From Takakia lepidozioides (Eukaryota; Streptophyta; Takakiopsida; Takakiales; Takakiaceae): 60,000 nt of DNA. Numbering within the stretch: position 1 is the first letter of the stretch; each line of letters starts with the position of its first letter. Below the pieces are notes generated by a model. It saw only the letters and a list, made by a program, of their open reading frames with translations, searched no databases and was not told where the DNA came from. This document shows positions 11,225 through 22,191 of this stretch, piece after piece. Position numbers and translations under genes: made by a program. The stretch covers positions 44,084,001-44,144,000 of the forward strand of contig CM060731.1 in assembly GCA_030704615.1 (NCBI GenBank), read 5' to 3'.

Positions 11225-11660
11225 GGTAGTGCCTTTTTAAGGAAACCGCCGGGTCCGGGTTCGGGTTTACTTTTGGAACCAAGTCCGGGTCCGGATCTGG
11301 GATTGAAATTTGGAAAACCCGGGGACGAGCATTGGAGTCGGGACGAGCACTTAGGGACGTTTGGAGGGAGTTTAGTCCAAACCCTAAACTTCCCCACTTG
11401 CTCGTCCCTACTTACCACATCTAAGGTGGACCCCGCATGCCCGACCTTCTAAAACCCAGACCGCACCTGCACTGGCCCACGGGTGGTTCTAGACCTGGCA
11501 CGCGGGTCCGGTTCCAGGTTCATTTCCATTTTAGAAATGAACCCGGGTCAGGGTCCGGTTTTTGGTTTTTGATGGTAACAGGGGTCTGGGTGCGGTCCGA
11601 GTAACCTGGACCCTAACCCGCAGGGTACCCGGGGTCAATACCCAGACCCGCACAACACTG
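11225..11660. repeat. Degenerate CCGGGTCCGGGTT low-complexity block
   Basis: Irregular GGGTCCGGGTT / ACCCGGACC units, in both orientations, interspersed with unique DNA. A similar but shorter block occurs at 52030-52165. The open frames here (Pro/Gly-rich) follow from the repeat and are not called as genes. Confidence 0.6.
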
Positions 11661-11940
11661 GTAAACACCCTACAGTCACATTTGGATAAGTCAAATCTTG
11701 GCCTTGTTTTTTTGTTTGGGGGACCGTTTTTGTGCTTCCTGGCTTTCTAGTTTGCTGGTCCTACTCGGAGAACACTAGCAATAATGTAAAACTTTAACCT
11801 GCTTGCAACAACTCCCAAACTACATCAATCTCTAATGTAGACATGTCAGAAAATCCCATCCACTCACACCTAATCTCACCCTCGACGAAACCCCCCCCCC
11901 CCCCCCCCCTTCTCCCCACACAACTCCGACAACCCCGACG

Positions 11941-12100
11941 CCTTCACCATTGAAGCAATTCTTGGAGTCAAGACCCAAACGTCAATTGATTCCTTTGGCG
12001 CCACTTGCATGGATACTTACTACCACTGCAAATGGGCTGGCTACCCTTCAGAGGATAACACCTGGCAAATAGAAGATGACCTATTTTGGTTCCCATGATG
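11941..12100 (+). pseudogene. Chromodomain segment of the retroelement
   Basis: The frame reads FTIEAILGVK, then TYYHCKWAGYPSEDNTWQIE followed by DDL. This fits the chromodomain pattern: VE-x-IL start, aromatic-x-KW-x-GY, then EDNTWE-like and a final EDL. The aromatic residues that cage methyl-lysine in this family (Y/W positions in YYHCKW and NTW) are present. The frame ends at a TGA at about 12099, so the domain is cut from what follows by a stop or frameshift. Chromodomains are usual in Ty3/gypsy chromovirus integrases but not in LINEs. Confidence 0.85.
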
Positions 12101-12638
12101 ACTGTAATCCCAACCACAATCTCACCTTTCTCACCACCTTCTACAAACACACTAACATTGACTACCTAACCCATATTCACCAGCAACACGCCACCCCCGC
12201 TCAACCTACAAACAACCGATACATCCACAAACCAATCACTGCCCCCAATGTCCACATCTCCATAACCGAATGCAACCCCGACAGAGACATCCAAATTGAC
12301 CAAGCATTAATTCTCCACATGGGTCCCCGCCTTTCCAATATCTACGCTCCACACGGCCGTTTTATTGGGCTCATCCCCAATGATAGTCTACCATGGCTAT
12401 GGGGAAAATACTAAGCTACAAACTCATATCCCCAAATCTTACAACCCCCAAAACAAAACTTCGCCACAGAACTGCACTGGCTAGTAGACCGCTACCTCAA
12501 AGATAGCCCCCCCCAAAAACCACGCTCCCTTTCCAAACTAAAAGGGGCATACGCACACCATACTCTATCTCAGGACATCCTCGACTTACTTATAAATACA
12601 TTCCAGATCACACACTCATACTACTCCAGCCCACTCAC

Positions 12639-13613
12639 ATGGCTATGACACTAAACACATTTGTCCACCCACACCAACACGACTGCATCTTTGGCGCCAT
12701 GGGTACTGCTACCCATCACTCATGGGGAGGTCGTGGCTTTGCCCACCCCCCTCCAGGTCCCGTAGCCCACGAAGCTCTCCAATGGGCAAGATTTGCCGCC
12801 CACTCATTCCCCCAAGCGTCCACAATACTCGTACTCACCCAACAAAATGCCCCAGATGCCTCTCATCCTCTTCTACGCCTCCCAAGAAGGGTCAAGTTAC
12901 TAGCTACAATTGAACCAAGTCAGCTTAAATATATGCATATCCCACCTTTTCCCAAATATCTTAGACAGAAAGAACCTACTCTAACCTTGATTCTACTTGT
13001 ACAACACTCCCTACATACCAATATATCGACACCCTTTCTACATCAGTTAAAACAACTACTAATCATAACACACAAAATAAAAGCTACAATCAACCACCCG
13101 CCTACCTCAGACCACTACACACCCACCACATTTCCCAAAATTAAACCAAACAAATCCTGGGATAAGGCGCTACCTCGCCCCCCCCAGAACACCCCATCAA
13201 TACTCATACCCCCTATCCCCTCGATATATCGACAAAACACCACCCTTAAGTACGCCCTGGCCAACTCACACTACACAGATGGATCCCTCACCATACCCCA
13301 TGCAGGATATGGAATTTACCATGTAGGCACATGCCAAGGTGTCGCCCTCAGGCTACCCGGCCCTGCCACCATCCTCAGAGTTGAACTTATGGCCATCCAC
13401 AATGCCCTCTCCCTTATTGATGCCCCCCCCCCTTTTTCTATTACATCTTCACTGACTTCGAAACCACATCTCCCGGCCCTTCTTCCCATCACCACCACCC
13501 AGACCGCAATATCACCGCCGCCATTGTCAACAATGTCACTTCTAAAACCCACCCAGTACACCTCATCAAAGTTCGCTCCCACACTGGCATTCATGCAGTC
13601 CCTACTCGCTTAG
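12639..13613 (+). pseudogene. Retroelement ORF with unknown conserved domain and RNase H, copy A
   Basis: 324 codons open. The N-terminal part has FGAMGTATHHSWGGRGFAHP and EALQWARFAAHSFP, conserved in the damaged second copy (LGTARFH, WQGRGFTHP, EALHWARIAAHILP). The C-terminal part is RNase H: YTDGS with the catalytic Asp codon at 13278-13280, AGYGIY, and RVELMAIHNAL carrying the Glu. Just beyond the stop, another frame continues with HLIKVRSHTGIH, the usual last RNase H segment. Hence the ORF is a frameshifted piece of a longer polyprotein. The apparent ATG start need not be real. Confidence 0.7.
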
Positions 13614-14504
13614 CTCGGTGCCTCCAAACCCAAAGTTGACCTCACGGATGACCTTATCCACATTGCCCATACACACCCCTTCTGGTTTATGCACCCCATC
13701 CTTGACCCCCCCCCGCACCTAAAATACACTCAGCTACTCACCAAATACGTGACACTTGGCCACATCTCCTTAGCCAATGCTTACATCCAGTTATACGTGG
13801 CCTTCATATCACACGACACACCATGCAGTCTGACACCTCCACAAACTCTTTTTAAGCTGTGCCGAAACCAGATGGTTCTCGCTCATTAACGCAGGCATCT
13901 ACCAAGGTCGGCCATCAGACCACACAGTACCACCATGGCTACTACCATGCATATGTACCCAATCGCCATGTTCCTGCCCCACTAGGCTCTACCTGAATAT
14001 ACTCCTTGCACATGGCCTACCTATTAACACCCTGCCTCCCACCTCACCATCCCCACAAATCAATATTCACTTCATCGAATTCACATTTTGCCATGACCGA
14101 TATCCCAACGACTCGATTATAGAAAAACGACAAAAATACATCTCGCTCATCCTTGCAATCCGATGACGCGGCTGGAAAACCGGCCCATTAATTGTCATCA
14201 CCGCCGATACTTGAGGCGACATTCATAACACCAGTATCAACAACATACACGACAACTTCAAAATCCCCATCCTCCTCATCCATAAATGTTACAAAGCAAT
14301 CCACCTCATGGCACTCCGTTCCCTCACAACTATTATCACCAACAAACACCAACTAGAATCCGGCTCTTCGAATGCACCCTAGGTCACCCAGGGTACCCCT
14401 GGGTACCCAGGGGATACCATCGACCCTTCTATTTCCTCCGGTCACTCGGTGTCCCACAAGACACATTCCCTCTTTCTTACCTTCTGAGTGACATGGAACT
14501 AAAG

Positions 14505-14720
14505 GGAGTGTAACTCCACTCAGGATTCCACCGCGTTACACAGGCCTGGGGTTTAAACTCCACTTGAGGTTACATTGGGTTACAGATGAGGAGTGTCACT
14601 GGGCTATATGGAAGGGAATGTAACTACTTGGTATAACTTGCACTTGGTCTCGAAATTTGACTAAGTATAAAATTGACTAGGGGTTACACAAGACGACCCA
14701 GGGTGACACTACTCACAAGC
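14505..14720. repeat. Short GTTACA repeat patch
   Basis: Contains GTGTAACTCC, GGTTACATTGGGTTACAG and GGGGTTACAC units like those at 3.7-5.0 kb. It lies directly 3' of retroelement copy A and 5' of copy B. Confidence 0.6.
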
Positions 14721-15500
14721 TACCCACAGGGAGATGAACATCACCTCACCGCCTATGCTGCATTTCACCTTACCAGTAGGCTATTCACCACGACTTATTG
14801 ACCTATTTCATTCTAATGTATTTAATAGTGAATTTGGGGGTAGGAGGGGGTGGGGAGGATTTGATAGGGTCCCAATAGAAAGAGCCCATGCTGCCCCAAT
14901 CGGGCGAAAGTATTGTCAGATCACAAGCGTCCATTAAGTTCTTACATTATTCCTATTGTTTACCGTCTTGTCCGACCATTACCTCTGCATCCCCGTGTAT
15001 ATAGTACCTATGGGTCCAGTCCTAAATGGCCCCTCGGTAGACACAAGACCGTGTATTCCCACTCCTATTCCCCCCTCATCTATCCTGGCATTCCAAGCCA
15101 AGTTTCGATCCATTTCCGGTAGAGCTCTCTCTGATTTTAAAACAATACTAGATCGATATTCAACAAACCCCACCCTTCACATTTGGGAAGACGCAAGCTC
15201 CAAGTTGGAACAAATATTCACTCAAATTACAGAATCCACGCTACATACATGCACAAAGTTCCCTGATCCAGTACAAACTGAACGATAAAAAATAAACGGA
15301 TGATACCTGACAATAATGCAACAGAGGAAATGGCAAGCACAATTAAACACCCACCACAAAATCCACAAAGCTATTACAATCCTCTCATCTGATCCACGAG
15401 ACCCCCAATGGAGAAATACCCCACCTATTATAGACCTAAACACACTAGCAGCTTGCAATACAGATTGCCCGATACCCCAGAATGATGCAGACATACATAC

Positions 15501-16259
15501 ATGGCTCATATCTCTATCCTGAATTGGTCGAGATGCAAAGAAAAACGCTTACAATATCACCAAGCAATATCACCAAGCAAATACAACCAAAAAAATTTGC
15601 TCAATCATACTGTAAGATGCTTCAAGACAAGCCTCGTCTCATACATAAATCAATCTTCAACTCTTCCCCATCTCTTCCTTTGGATGCGATATGCGACAGC
15701 GCATGAACTCTACACACCTCTCCAGCCTCTATCAATAAAACCGTTTTCCCAACAAGCAAAGACCACATACCAACCACAAGCACATGCATGTTTTCAGCCA
15801 TCACATCACATACAACACTATTCATGCCAAGCTAGGCATTACCCTTGGCATGATATAGACGGCTTTAAACTCGAGCGAAGGGGACCCTTACAACTTGACC
15901 TAAACGCTTACCTCACCCCGGAGGTCTACCATTCATGCCTCAAATCTCTCTCCAACTCCAAAGCGCCGGGCCCAGACAACATACCTAATGAAATACTAAA
16001 GGCATTGGACCCACACTTCCATCGATTAATTCATCGCTTCTTTCTGATGTGCTATCAGCTCCATAGAGTTCCCAAATGTTGGAAAAACAGTCGCACAATA
16101 CTAATTTACAAAAAAGATGACCCTACCCAATTAGGCAACTACAGACCTATAGCTCTTACTAACACCCTTTATAAACTATTTACTAGCACGTTGACCACCT
16201 TCCTCACATCCTTCGAAGAGCAGCATCATATTCATAGTGACTCGCAAGAAGGGTTTTGA
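15501..16259 (+). pseudogene. Reverse transcriptase N-terminal ORF (LINE type)
   Basis: 252 codons. The last two thirds hold the finger/palm motifs KAPGPDNIPNEILK and LGNYRPIALTNTLYKLF. It ends at a TGA, while the same protein continues without a gap (TTRSTTRQIK..) in frame downstream, so the stop is a mutation. Similarity starts well before 15501 in other frames. Confidence 0.75.
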
Positions 16260-16311
16260 ACTACCAGAAGCACAACCCGACAAATCAAACTCATTATTTC
16301 GGCCTTAAAAG

Positions 16312-17426
16312 ATGCACGTTTTAGTCAAACAAGACATATTTTTGCTATACATTGACTTTAAAAATGCATTTGGCTCAATTGACCATGCGCGTCTACTAGC
16401 CGTCATGGCTGATCTTGGATACCCACAAGATGCAGTCATGCTCATTGGCAATATCTACACTGAAGCCACCACCACATACTCCGGGCCTTCCTTCGACAAT
16501 ACATTACCTATACCAATTCATAGAGGTACCATACAAGGGGACACACTTAGCCTATATCTTTTTATTGTGAACTTCTAGAATCTCTCCTCCGCTAGCTAAC
16601 CCCTCCTCCACTAGCTTGCTCGAGGTAACATATGATACCAATACATTACCTCTCCCAATAACATCCCAGCAGCTGCATATGTAGATGATCTTGTACTGTT
16701 ATCCAATCGACAAGTGAAAAAACTAGAAAGATTCAACAAATGGGCAACAATTTGGAACTAAGCTTACATAAATGTGCTATCACGGCGATCAGCCATTATA
16801 CTAAACATGACACACAAGCCCTGTCAAGAATACTAAATAACACGGTGCTGTATAATACTCAACCCTTCTCATATTTGGACCAAGACAACCCATACACATA
16901 TTTGGGTATACAATTGACACCCTCTCTTAAGTGGAGTACTCAAAAAGACACAACTCAGAAAAAACTCCTCTCACAAGCATCTGCCTTATTGAATTCGTCA
17001 GCCACAATGCGCCAAAAATTATTTATTCTTGACACAATACTCAGAATTTCTATAAAATATCTTTTTCATGCAACGTCATTCTCTATCCCAGACGTAAATG
17101 CACTCGATAGAATCATTATACGCCTATCCAAACAAATATGTGGTCTCTCAAATAGTACCCCCAATGCACTAGTGCAGCTACCCAGGAGCCTCTATGGTAT
17201 TAGTACTACTTTAGCTGAGGCCTACGCCAGAACGTTGGGAACGCGATTGCAGGAAGCTCTAAACGATGTTGGTAAAGTGGGGGATATTTATCAAAGACTC
17301 CTTAAGCATGTCGCCTCTAAATTTGGTGGCTTAGCAAATTTACTAGCTATTAATCCCATTGCATGCACCCACTCCCCAATCACTATGAGCCTCTTCATAC
17401 TCAAACATATGCACATTACTCGATGA
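16312..17426 (+). pseudogene. Reverse transcriptase palm/thumb ORFs (LINE type)
   Basis: Carries motif A (IDFKNAF, catalytic Asp retained), motif B (QGDTLS) and motif C (YVDD). Stops between about 16576 and 16640 separate motif B from motif C. The rest (16740-17426, 228 codons) is open: YLGIQLTPSLKW, then a helical tail. The catalytic residues are intact although the reading frame is not, which points to a fairly recent loss. Confidence 0.75.
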
Positions 17427-17575
17427 GCAGACGAGCCATGAGCCATGAGCCATGAGCAGAGTTTTCGATCCTACACCGAAGCAGTTCGGAAGAGGCTTGG
17501 GATATAAGCAAAGCTGAAGGACCAAAGTTATATTCCTAAATAGAAGATATCCCACCTATACCCGCGCGGGCAAAA

Positions 17576-17845
17576 CGGAAAATGGGAAGCTGGAAGTCTG
17601 TGCCGACTTCTCAAAAAAAAAAAAAAAAAAAAAAAAACTGAAAATTGGGAAGCCGGAAGTGTGTGCCGACTTCTCTAATAATAATAATAATCCAGAAAAT
17701 AGGTAGCCGAAAGTCTGCGCCGACTTCTTCTTCTTAAAAAAAAAACCCGGAAAATAGGCAGCCGGAAGTCTGTGCCGACTTTTAAATTTACAAAAAAAAA
17801 CGGAAAATGGGTGCCGGAAGTCTGTGCCGACTTCTAAAAAAAAAG
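17576..17845. repeat. Five-unit minisatellite, 54-62 bp, each with A-rich tail
   Basis: Units start near 17576, 17638, 17692, 17746 and 17800. Core: GGAAAATGGGAAGCCGGAAG followed by TCTGTGCCGACTTCT. Each unit ends in an A-rich or AAT-rich run, the first with 25 A (17613-17637). Immediately after it (17851) comes AGGTGTCCACCTTCC, the body motif of the SINE at 5803. The block occupies the place where the chromodomain region would be expected between copy B and copy C. Confidence 0.88.
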
Positions 17846-19066
17846 GTCATGAAGGTGTCCACCTTCCTGTTATAAGAGGTAAGAAAATAAAAAAGAGTTG
17901 GACTACAAAAAAAAAGACAAAAAGAAAAAGAAAAAAAAGGCACTGACACCCAAAATATGGGGAATTCCCGAACCTAGTTTTGCATCCGAACCTAACTTGA
18001 ATGTCCTGTGATGAGGGAAATCGTGCACTAGTAGCATTGATAAATTGTCATAAAACAGCTCCACATGCTCTGAAACCAAGGAATATTCCATTAAATATGC
18101 TTAAAATATGTTTTTTTGGGCCTGTGCTCATTCTTAAATATGCTCACTGCTCATAGAAAAACAACTCCCGGGTACTACATTGGTAATATAACACTCCAAA
18201 GATTGGAGTGGTTTTGGGAAAGGTTTCATTCCAACCCACTCCACCTCACATACCCACATACGCCGTCAATATTTGCAACACATGTCTCCAGACTCATCTA
18301 GCGTTACGCACAAGACCTACCACCCAAAACACCCACAACAATAAACAAACTTTCACTTGCACATTCCCACTCGACCCTTCCCGCGCTCCTTCTAGAGTTC
18401 CTCACCACGGAGCTGCAACTCACTCACTCATACTACTCTAACCCTCTCACATGCCCACTAGCTGGTTTATCTACTTACTCGAGTTTACACGACATTGATC
18501 AGCACATTCGATCCTTGGGGACTGCAAGGTTCCACTAGTGGCAAGGGCGAGGGTTTACACACCCCCTAATGTCGCTTCTGCCAGTGAAGCGCTTCATTGG
18601 GCGCGCATTGCTGCACATATATTACCAGAATCATTCACCGTCTTATTTATTCCTAATACTAACCATACCAACTCTAAACACCCAATACTAAGCGACCCCC
18701 TGGAGTATTCACGTTAACTACATTTGAACCTCGCTCAATCATTTATCAACCCCCACCGCCGTGGCGCAATTACATGAAATATGCAGAACCATTACTAACT
18801 AAACTAGTATGTGTACACAACTCACAAAACCCGCAAATACCTACCACTTTCTACCATCAACTGGACCGGATACTAAAACCGGATTTATTTGGTCAGACAG
18901 CCACGGTCCACCCGCCTACCCAAACACCCAACAAATACCCCCGAATCAATCCGGACAAACCATGGAGACGTGTGACCCCAGGCCTATTTGGGCAGCGAGA
19001 CAAAAAACCTTTGTTATACCACTCCCAAATTTCACGGAACCCACAACCTTGAAATTCCCACCACAA

Positions 19067-19258
19067 AAATGTATATATACTAATGGCTCCTTAAAATATG
19101 CCCAGGCGGGTTATGGTATATATTTGGTTGGCACCAACACCAGAATATATAGCCGTCTCCCTGGTCGCCAGAATATTTTGCGAGCGGAGCTTATGGCTAT
19201 ACATGATGCTCTCAAGTCTCTCCCCTACCAACCTACTTCAATATACTATTATTTATAG
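19067..19258 (+). pseudogene. RNase H remnant with catalytic Asp replaced
   Basis: Reads CIYTNGSLKYAQAGYGIY, then RAELMAIHDALKSL. The family motif YTDGS has become YTNGS; the codon is AAT at 19082-19084, GAT in copy A. The Glu motif is kept. Later a degenerate VRSHTCIICNDIADHLA gives the final Asp region in another frame (about 19398-19450). Confidence 0.7.
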
Positions 19259-19557
19259 ACAACTTGGTCTCCCTATACCTTCTCACAAACCAAATTTGCA
19301 TGCCATCATCACAGATCCACCATCCTGATATTATTCTCATAAAAGGAATCGTCGATGTTGTATCCTCTTTACCGCTGCAAATCCATATACATACAGTTCG
19401 ATCTCACACATGCATAATATGTAATGACATAGCAGACCATCTTGCTCAACTTGGTACCATTCAGCCAATCACCAACCCCTCGACCAGCCTTATCCACCAG
19501 TCGCACACATACCCGTTATTTTATAGTGCTACTTGATCTTGGTACATACATCGTTGA

Positions 19558-20196
19558 ATGAGACCTATGGGTAAGGATCCAGTAGAAAGCACAAGGGCTA
19601 GATTCCCAACCATAACACCTATACGGAATCTGCACACACACATTCAAGGCGAGACCAAACTACTCATACAAGAATCCCGCACCTACATAAATTCCTACAC
19701 ATCTAAGTGGGTCTCGTCCCCGCACCTGCTACATAGTATGTCCAATCATTTTTGGACATCCCCCACGGTTACTGATGCACAAATCAAACAAACTTTGAAA
19801 TTTCGGTATGGTATACATGGGCAATCAACGACGGAACTTCTAGCATTGTCGCCGACAGAACCGCTTCCATATCTCAAAATACATCTTTTGGAATTCGCAT
19901 TCTGCCATGATCGAAATCCAGATCAATCAATTATAAACAAACACGAAAAATATGACCCAATCATACATGCCCTCCGTGAGCGAGGCTGGAACACGACACC
20001 TCTAACCATCATCACTGCGGGTGTCAGGGGCGGTGCTCATATCCATAATATCCAGGGTTTGAAGGATAATCTCAACCTACCACCCAAATACACTACACCT
20101 CTACTACGAGCCTTACATTTCATGGCTATCACATCACTCACATCCCTAATCCTCAACAAACGTAAGATTGAAAGTGGCCAGCTAGCCACTATGTGA
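19558..20196 (+). pseudogene. Retroelement C-terminal domain ORF, copy C
   Basis: 212 codons open to a TGA. No known family recognised. A block LEFAFCHDRNPDQSIINKHE, then LRERGWNTTPLTIITAG, matches copy A at about 14060-14220 (FTFCHDRYPNDSIIEKRQ, RGWKTGPLIVITA). The Cys/His content is compatible with a small metal-binding or structural domain, but this is inference. It is the best preserved 3' coding segment in this element. Confidence 0.6.
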
Positions 20197-20465
20197 CAGG
20201 TTACGGTGCGGAGTAGAGCCCACCCCCGAAAGGGGGCAGTACCCGCAAAGGGAAGAGGATCTTATTTACTCTAGCTTCGGTTGGTGTCATATATATATAT
20301 TTACCGTCTTGTTGTTGCATTGTTCAGGCAAACCATGTAGAAAGCCATAGCTACCGCTAACCGAGTTTGTAATGATGTTGTTTTGGCTCTTTAGTCGCTC
20401 TCGAGGTTTTTATTTTCTCTTATCAATCTATTTCGGTTCCGTCACCAACCAGCCCCTGGTATGGC

Positions 20466-20513
20466 AGTCTCTTATGGAGTGAGTGTGGTATGCACTCACC
20501 CTGTAAGAGACTA
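20466..20513. repeat. Hairpin-forming inverted repeat
   Basis: GTCTCTTA pairs with TAAGAGAC, and inside it TGAGTG pairs with CACTCA. The loop is short and holds TGGTATG. It lies about 170 bp beyond the retroelement 3' end. No function is assigned. Confidence 0.5.
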
Positions 20514-20810
20514 CAACATGAGAGAAAGTTTGTGCTATGTATCCCTCCACATTCTCAAAAGGAAGGAAGCTCAAAGCAAGCTGAGAGATATGGACAGATG
20601 TACCCAGTATCTGCGGGACGAGAGCTGGTTGTCGCAATTTACCCAGTCAAGGTCCAAAACTCATTCCGAAATTGCCATAGCAATCACACAATGTATCACA
20701 CACAATGTAATGACTTTGAGGGCTGCCTAATAACCGTGATGTTGACCAGCATGCTACTCAAGCTCACATTGTAGGAAACAGAATGGATAGAGGAGCAAGT
20801 CTGATTCCCC

Positions 20811-21195
20811 TTAACCCTTAAAGGACGAGCTAACTTTTTCCACTTTTGCGAAAAAATATATATACCTTGACTAAACTAGCTATATCTTCCTACCCACATC
20901 CATCCACTTGCATGAACCTTACAACCTCATCCCTCATGACGACATGACACCATCACAAAATCTGGGAAGGTTTGACCATTGCAAATGGGAGATTATAACA
21001 AAAAGAAATGACAAAAATTGGAACCCAAATGAAAAGTACATGACAAAAAATGGTTTGACCATGGAAATTTTCCAATATCCATTACCTACTGTTCATCCCT
21101 GTGGATGACCAGGGTAGGTAGATATATGCTATTTTATCAAGGTGGGCCCTGGTTTTGAGCAGAAAATACAAAAACACCCCTTGTTGTTTAAGGGT
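20811..21195. mobile_element. TTAA-flanked MITE-like element, copy 1
   Basis: Starts TTAACCCTTAAAGGACGAG and appears to end in TGTTTAAGGGTG. The interior shares TATCTTCCTACCCACATCC and GGGAGATTATAACAA with the other copies. Ends are tentative. Confidence 0.5.
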
Positions 21196-22191
21196 GAAAA
21201 TCAGAACCCAATGCACTACATCATTTGAGACTTTTACTCTAAATCACAATTCTATAACTCAAGGCACCCAGCTATCACATTTCCCACCTTTTTCTTACCA
21301 CATTTCATTATTTTAATCTACTCTTTTTTTTTTCCTTTAAATCTGCTTAAACCTGCAAATAGGCCGGGACAGAGCACAATACAAGGGTGGGGATTTGACA
21401 GTGGGGCCTGTCTAAGGGGGGATGTCTCCCTTCCTGCCACCCGGGGACCATAACAATAAGTCTCCAATCCCCAAGCGTGCATTAAACCCTCAACCCATGT
21501 ATAGTGTGTTTGGGTAGGTGCGGCGTGTGCATGGTAAGAGCCAGGAAATTATTCTGTGGTCCCAGGTCTCCCTTGATGAGCCTAGTTTTGGCTCTTCTTT
21601 ACATGGAAAACCTTACACTATTATCGTAAATTTTGTAGTGTATTCACACATTCAGCATAAGTTGGATAGGGTCTTCCGGAGCAAAGAATCTTTTCCTAGG
21701 ACCCCTAAAAAATTTCAAAAGTTTTTACGCTGCGGAAATCCTCTCCCCAAGGGATTCCCGGGACTTCGCCCCCCACAACTAGGGTGGTGTACATTGAACC
21801 ACGGTTGAACCACAAATTCCCCATGTAGGCGTCTCAAATACAAGATGTTTTTTTTTTTTTTTTTTTTTTTTTTTCCTCCTAAAAAAGGGGATAGAGGCCC
21901 TTGTAAATCATATTAACGACGTTCTTTACGTGGGACGCATACAATCTTGGTTTCATTTTCAACCCCTGCGCGGTGGTTGGTGCATGGCGATGACAGCTCA
22001 GCCTTTCACTGCCGCCCTACAGAAAATTGCCGGAAGTGCGTAATTCATGTGAATAGCGGGTCAAGCGACAACATGGTCAGCAAATCGTGGACGTCAACCT
22101 TGTGCGGCGCCTGACTTTGAACACGACTACAGTCTACCTTGTGTATGTGTTACACCTCAGGAGTACACCTAACACATACTCCCTAGGGAAT

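Larger units (their letters stand above)
11935..14385 (+). mobile_element. LINE-like retroelement copy A: 3' part with chromodomain and RNase H
   Basis: Order along the plus strand: chromodomain (about 11940-12100), linker ending in GRFIGLIPNDSLPWLW (to about 12410), a conserved domain of unknown type (about 12580-12860), RNase H (13263-13430), and a C-terminal domain with FTFCHDR (about 14080-14380). The same order without the chromodomain recurs in copy B/C at 18160-20196. Stops and frame changes break it (for example after 12413 and 13613), so it is inactive. No reverse transcriptase is present upstream, as expected of a 5'-truncated LINE insertion. A 19-C run at 11891-11909 precedes it. 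Confidence 0.75.
14950..17426 (+). mobile_element. LINE-like retroelement copy B: endonuclease end and reverse transcriptase
   Basis: Begins inside an APE-type endonuclease: VLSDHYLCIP holds the terminal SDH motif. Reverse transcriptase follows: SNSKAPGPDNIPNEILK, NYRPIALTNTLYKLF, motif A YIDFKNAFGSIDH (near 16350), motif B RGTIQGDTLS (near 16530), motif C AAYVDDLVLLS (near 16672-16705), then a thumb-like region to 17426. Interrupted by a TGA at about 16258 and stops near 16576. Everything 5' of the SDH motif is missing. Probably one insertion with the segment at 18160-20300, split by other DNA. Confidence 0.85.
18160..20310 (+). mobile_element. LINE-like retroelement copy C: unknown domain, RNase H, C-terminal domain, 3' end
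   Basis: Aligns by eye with copy A: GYYIGNITLQRLEWFWERF (about 18172), LQLTHSYYSNPLT (about 18410), GRGFTHP and EALHWARIAAH (about 18550-18620), RNase H (19067-19258), and the C-terminal domain ORF 19558-20196. A 3' UTR of about 100 bp follows, ending TTCGGTTGGTGTCATATATA at about 20278-20297. Many stops and shifts. With copy B it makes one long, internally rearranged element. Confidence 0.75.
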
